Shown here piece after piece: positions 60,634 to 64,000 of a stretch of DNA of 64,000 bases. Location: positions 10,337,493-10,401,492 of the forward strand of contig OU612071.1 of the NCBI GenBank assembly GCA_914767715.1, in the 5' to 3' direction. A model generated the notes under the pieces. It did no database searches. It had not been told where the DNA came from and saw only the letters and a program-made list of their open reading frames with translations. Every line of letters starts with the position of its first letter. Positions within the stretch are counted from its first letter, which is position 1. The position numbers were made by a program, and so were the translations under genes. This DNA comes from Membranipora membranacea (lineage: Eukaryota > Bryozoa > Gymnolaemata > Cheilostomatida > Membraniporidae).

Positions 60634-62010
60634 GTCAGTATGGTAATGTTATCAGTTTTGGTGATTGGGTTACTATGAAGTCAGAAAATTTTATACGGGC
60701 ATAGGGAGTACCCTGACCCCCAGACCTATCTGGAGTTGAATTCCAACCCCATGTTTTCAGGGTTGATCTGGGGTTGGACAAAATCTGCAATTGAGAAATT
60801 TAACAGGCTAAAAATAAGCTCAAACTCATCACTCACGCATGACCTTGAGTGGGCTTATGGGCATGGCCATTTTCTCATCACTAGGTTTCCAGACTACAGG
60901 TTACGGACAAGCTAAGGCTTTTGATTGGTTGAATGTAATTCTATTTAGAAGTCAAATAAAGTTCATTAAGCATGAGGCTTTAATTTAAACCGCTGCAGCT
61001 ACAGCTTACAAAACTGAGCTAATCCCTGAATGGCTACAGCATGCCATTCATCCATCCATTCCAAGTATTTATTAACTCCTTGTTTCCAGTCTACCCAAAT
61101 CCAATCCAAGTGAGTTATGTTTGTAAGCCACATCATTGTAGAATCGCCATAATAAGTGATACCCATAGTCAGTCCAAACACATACTGAGATGAGTACATG
61201 CATGTCACTACACATTACTAGTTGGTCCTTGACTGCCTTTAGGGCACATGCTACCTTATCATAATGGTTGTTTGGGGCCTGTGGGGTGGAAAGAAGAAAA
61301 GACATCTCTCTTTTTTCCAAATTTCGAAATGTACTCCTGATCAACTCAACTCCAGATCTTTTCTAGCATTTTTACTTTCCAAATAATTGTTTGCGCTTCC
61401 CGCGCGCATGTCGTCCAACTCAATAAGCCCCTGTAAGGGGAAGTGACGATTGGAATAGTTTTAACTCGCTGGAGCCAAAAATTATAACAGTTATATCATT
61501 GCATGGCTATTTTCAAACTGCCATGTGATCCAAAATTAATATAAAGTGTTTTTTGACATAATGGCATAATGGCATAATGTGGTAATAATTGTTGTGGTTC
61601 CTTTGGGTTATTATTGGAATATCCTGAAACATCTTGAATAACAATACAATGGCATCAATTAAAGTTTCCAGTGATAATAGCTGTGAACTACTGACACTGA
61701 CAGAAAATGAGGGTTATTTTTCAATATCCGTTTTGAATGTGTCAATGTTTGCCTTGTCACAAAAGTCACAAGGGATAATAATAAACTGCAATAATATAAC
61801 ACTTAATACTGGATTTGTATAAGTGGGATATAAACGTAGGAATCGGTTTAAAAATATTGAGGTTTCAATTATTCTTTTATTTTTAGACACCTGATTTATT
61901 ATGTTGTCTGTAAACGCAGCCAATCAGAAACTAAAATGTCTTGATGTGTTTACATTTAGTAGCATGACAAGATATTGGCATAGTGGCGGAGTCTGCATCA
62001 TAAACAAGGC
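58571..62010. other. Intergenic DNA with solo-LTR empty site
   Basis: ccag at 58724-58727 is the unoccupied target of the insert at 22755-23197. The rest follows copy 1. The 90-codon minus frame recurs at 61072-61344. Confidence 0.5.
60517..60735. other. Copy-2-specific segment with C run and (TA)n
   Basis: About 210 bases between ctcctctccc and the tgagttgaattcc phrase that are absent at 25010 in copy 1. Contains a C run and about 14 TA units (60603-60631). No target duplication evident. Confidence 0.6.
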
Positions 62011-62018
62011 TATAAAAG
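62011..62018 (+). promoter_or_regulatory. TATA box of CX3C peptide gene, copy 2
   Basis: TATAAAAG, same context as 26280. Confidence 0.6.
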
Positions 62019-62444
62019 TAGTCATTGTAATGAAGAGAATCATTACATCTCTGACTCCTCACAAGCACCATCACAACACTTTGGTTAGTAAGTTATTTCT
62101 CATCATTTGATGATTAGTTAGTTTTCGCAATTCAAACAAGGCATTGATAAATTCAAAACCTTTTGTATACAATTTACAAAGGGATCATGTTAATCTTATT
62201 GATGTGACAAAGTGACTCATTAAAGCATCATAATTATGAATGAAATTTTTTTAATAGTGCTTAAGAAACTCTGATACTTAGTTTTTTCTTGCCATCTGGT
62301 ACACTAGGAAGGCATAATATGTTAGTTCAAGTTGCCAGAACTTCAATTTAGTCTATTCTTTAGGGTCTCCCAGATTCATGCTCATGATTTATCGGTTTTA
62401 TCAAAAATTGTTCCTATTTTAGAAGAAAGTCTACTTAATCGAAG

Positions 62445-63807
62445 ATGAGAGTTTTGATGATTTCTGCAGCAGCTGTCCTACTCATGTTTGGAGCAGCTGT
62501 AGAGGCAGTAAGTATTGAACTCAATCAGCTTTTTCCGCTATTTAATATGTTTTAATCAAATCAACCCTTTCATTGTATGAGAAACATAGTCAATTTATGA
62601 TGGAAATAAGTTGTAATCCTATAATTTGGGCAAATTATTAATGTGATCTTCAAATCTGTCAAGAATTATATATTTGCCTATAAATTTATGTGAACAAATT
62701 GTAGTGATTTCTGATTGTCCAACATAAGGCAGGACATTTCTATCTCCCATTTGTAGCTGAGGGTTTAATCCGAAAATTAAATGTCAATAATTCAAAGATA
62801 GGCTTCTGCCGCTCAAGTTATCCTTAAGTGATTATGCACATTTCTAGTAGATGATTTTCACAGGCCCAGTCCATTCAAAATAATCAGTTTTCTTTTTTAT
62901 GCTTAACATTCACTCCAACTATCTTAGCAGGGCTTGAAACTTTAAATATGCCTAAGATTAAATCATAAACCCTTGTTCGCTTAAGATGAATACTGCAATG
63001 TCAAAGGGTGCATCCCTTGACACAGAGGAAGTGGCTCTACAGCTGGATATCAATCTTCATCATCCAGGAGCAGTATGCACAAGGATTTTGAAACAGGGAA
63101 AATAGCTCAGAATGTTTAGGGTTAAATTTGTTAGCAAACAGCAGTACCAATCAGCGCTCAATTCAAATGGCCTACCTATTAGTTCTGACCACATAGTATC
63201 ATATTTTGAAAAGATCAATGATGGGCAAGATTAATTTATTTTTGGCATTTATTTTTTGATACCCACATCTTAGATTCACCCAAAAACGTCTTTTCGATTC
63301 ATATGACTGCTTCTTTTGACAACATTCATCACCATCTTCGTTCATCAATAACTCTACATACATTTAAACTTGCATTGTCAAAACATTTGTTTTCATTGAA
63401 TTGAGTTTGATTCCCTTGATTTTATTTCTATTGTTTTTTGTTTTGGTTTGTTTGCACATCAGGGAGAACATCTTCGGATGATGGTTGTTGCAACAAAAAT
63501 GTATATATATATATATTTATTCACATTGCCTTGGCTAGCAATAGCAGGTGATTTGATTGAGTGATGCTACCCCTTTAGTACAAATTACTTAGCAAAAGTT
63601 TGTCCGTAATATTCTACTTTGTTCTGGAATAATTGTCTTGTTAGTTGGAATAATTTCTAAGCGTGAAAGAAATGTTTAGTACAGTGATAAAACTGACAAC
63701 TTTTTCACTTTCAGAACCCTTTATGTGTGACAGCTTGTGGACCGACAGTTAAGACGAAAGATGGAGCGTATCAGGAGTGTAATACAACATGTAAAGTGTA
63801 TAAATAG
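62445..63807 (+). CDS. Secreted CX3C-X13-CX3C peptide precursor, copy 2
   Basis: Exons 62445-62507 and 63715-63807, same phase 0 junction after the signal peptide. The 51-residue product is identical to copy 1 in the signal and differs in the mature peptide at residue 5 (Ser to Val), where two adjacent bases changed (TCG to GTG). All four Cys are kept. AATAAA occurs close after the stop (about 63827). Confidence 0.75.
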
Positions 63808-64000
63808 ACATTTATTTATTTGAGATAATAAAACATATAATAATATGATATAATATAATAAATACTAAATACTAAATACTTATTTTACTATAATGTTTTG
63901 AACTTTACTGCCAACTGTAACTATTTGTATGACGATAGTTCCTAGATTAATAACTCAGATAGCTATTTGACATAACATGGGCATGAACAGCTGATCCTAA
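63808..64000. other. 3' flank of CX3C gene copy 2
   Basis: Matches 28104-28296. The window ends about 45 bases before the position where copy 1 carries the hAT-like element. Confidence 0.5.

Larger units (their letters stand above)
52890..64000 (+). repeat. Segmental duplication block C, copy 2
   Basis: Direct copy of 16897-28296, cut off by the window end. It lacks the solo LTR (22755-23197) and has an extra 210-base segment at 60517-60735. Confidence 0.9.

Overview
The window is nuclear DNA from an invertebrate animal. Genes are small and split by GT-AG introns, promoters have TATA boxes, AATAAA signals follow several genes, and tRNA-derived SINEs, LTR elements, hAT-type elements and LINE relics are abundant. 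The DNA is AT-rich. The gene content (small secreted cysteine-rich peptides and thrombospondin type 1 repeats, TSR) would fit a marine invertebrate, but I cannot name the phylum.

The main architectural fact is a direct duplication with a period of about 36-38 kb. Positions 1-3455 match 38457-41575, 4731-11550 match 41602-48472, and 16897-28296 match 52890-64000 (the window end). Between the blocks the copies differ by whole segments and mobile-element insertions, several with visible target-site duplications and an empty site in the other copy. It is either a true tandem segmental duplication or two divergent haplotypes joined end to end by the assembler; sequence alone cannot decide.

Three kinds of secreted product recur. 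(1) A family of two-exon, four-cysteine peptides: signal peptide, Cys spacing CX14CX8CX12-13C, and a separate last exon encoding Cys-x-Pro-Tyr-Phe-Gly-stop. Three genes look intact (29-1613, 38475-39158, 39756-40506). One has lost its splice donor (52284), two first exons are broken (37549, 49526), and four last exons are orphaned or broken (17232, 36184, 48833, 50248). (2) A six-exon TSR protein in two intact copies (coding 7714-10128 and 44362-47022), with two canonical six-cysteine TSRs flanking four (copy 1) or three (copy 2) degenerate TSR-like units that keep only one Cys pair. (3) A 51-residue precursor of a 30-residue peptide with CX3C-X13-CX3C spacing (26714-28103 and 62445-63807).

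The rest is mostly repeats: a foldback element with 9-bp target duplication (543-1424), a short non-autonomous LTR retrotransposon (14007-15880), a probable solo LTR (22755-23197), a non-autonomous hAT-like element with 8-bp target duplication (28341-29189), two copies of a small hairpin MITE, several tRNA-SINEs, LINE fragments and minisatellites. All exon models were deduced by eye from reading frame, splice signals and agreement between duplicate copies. No homology search was possible.
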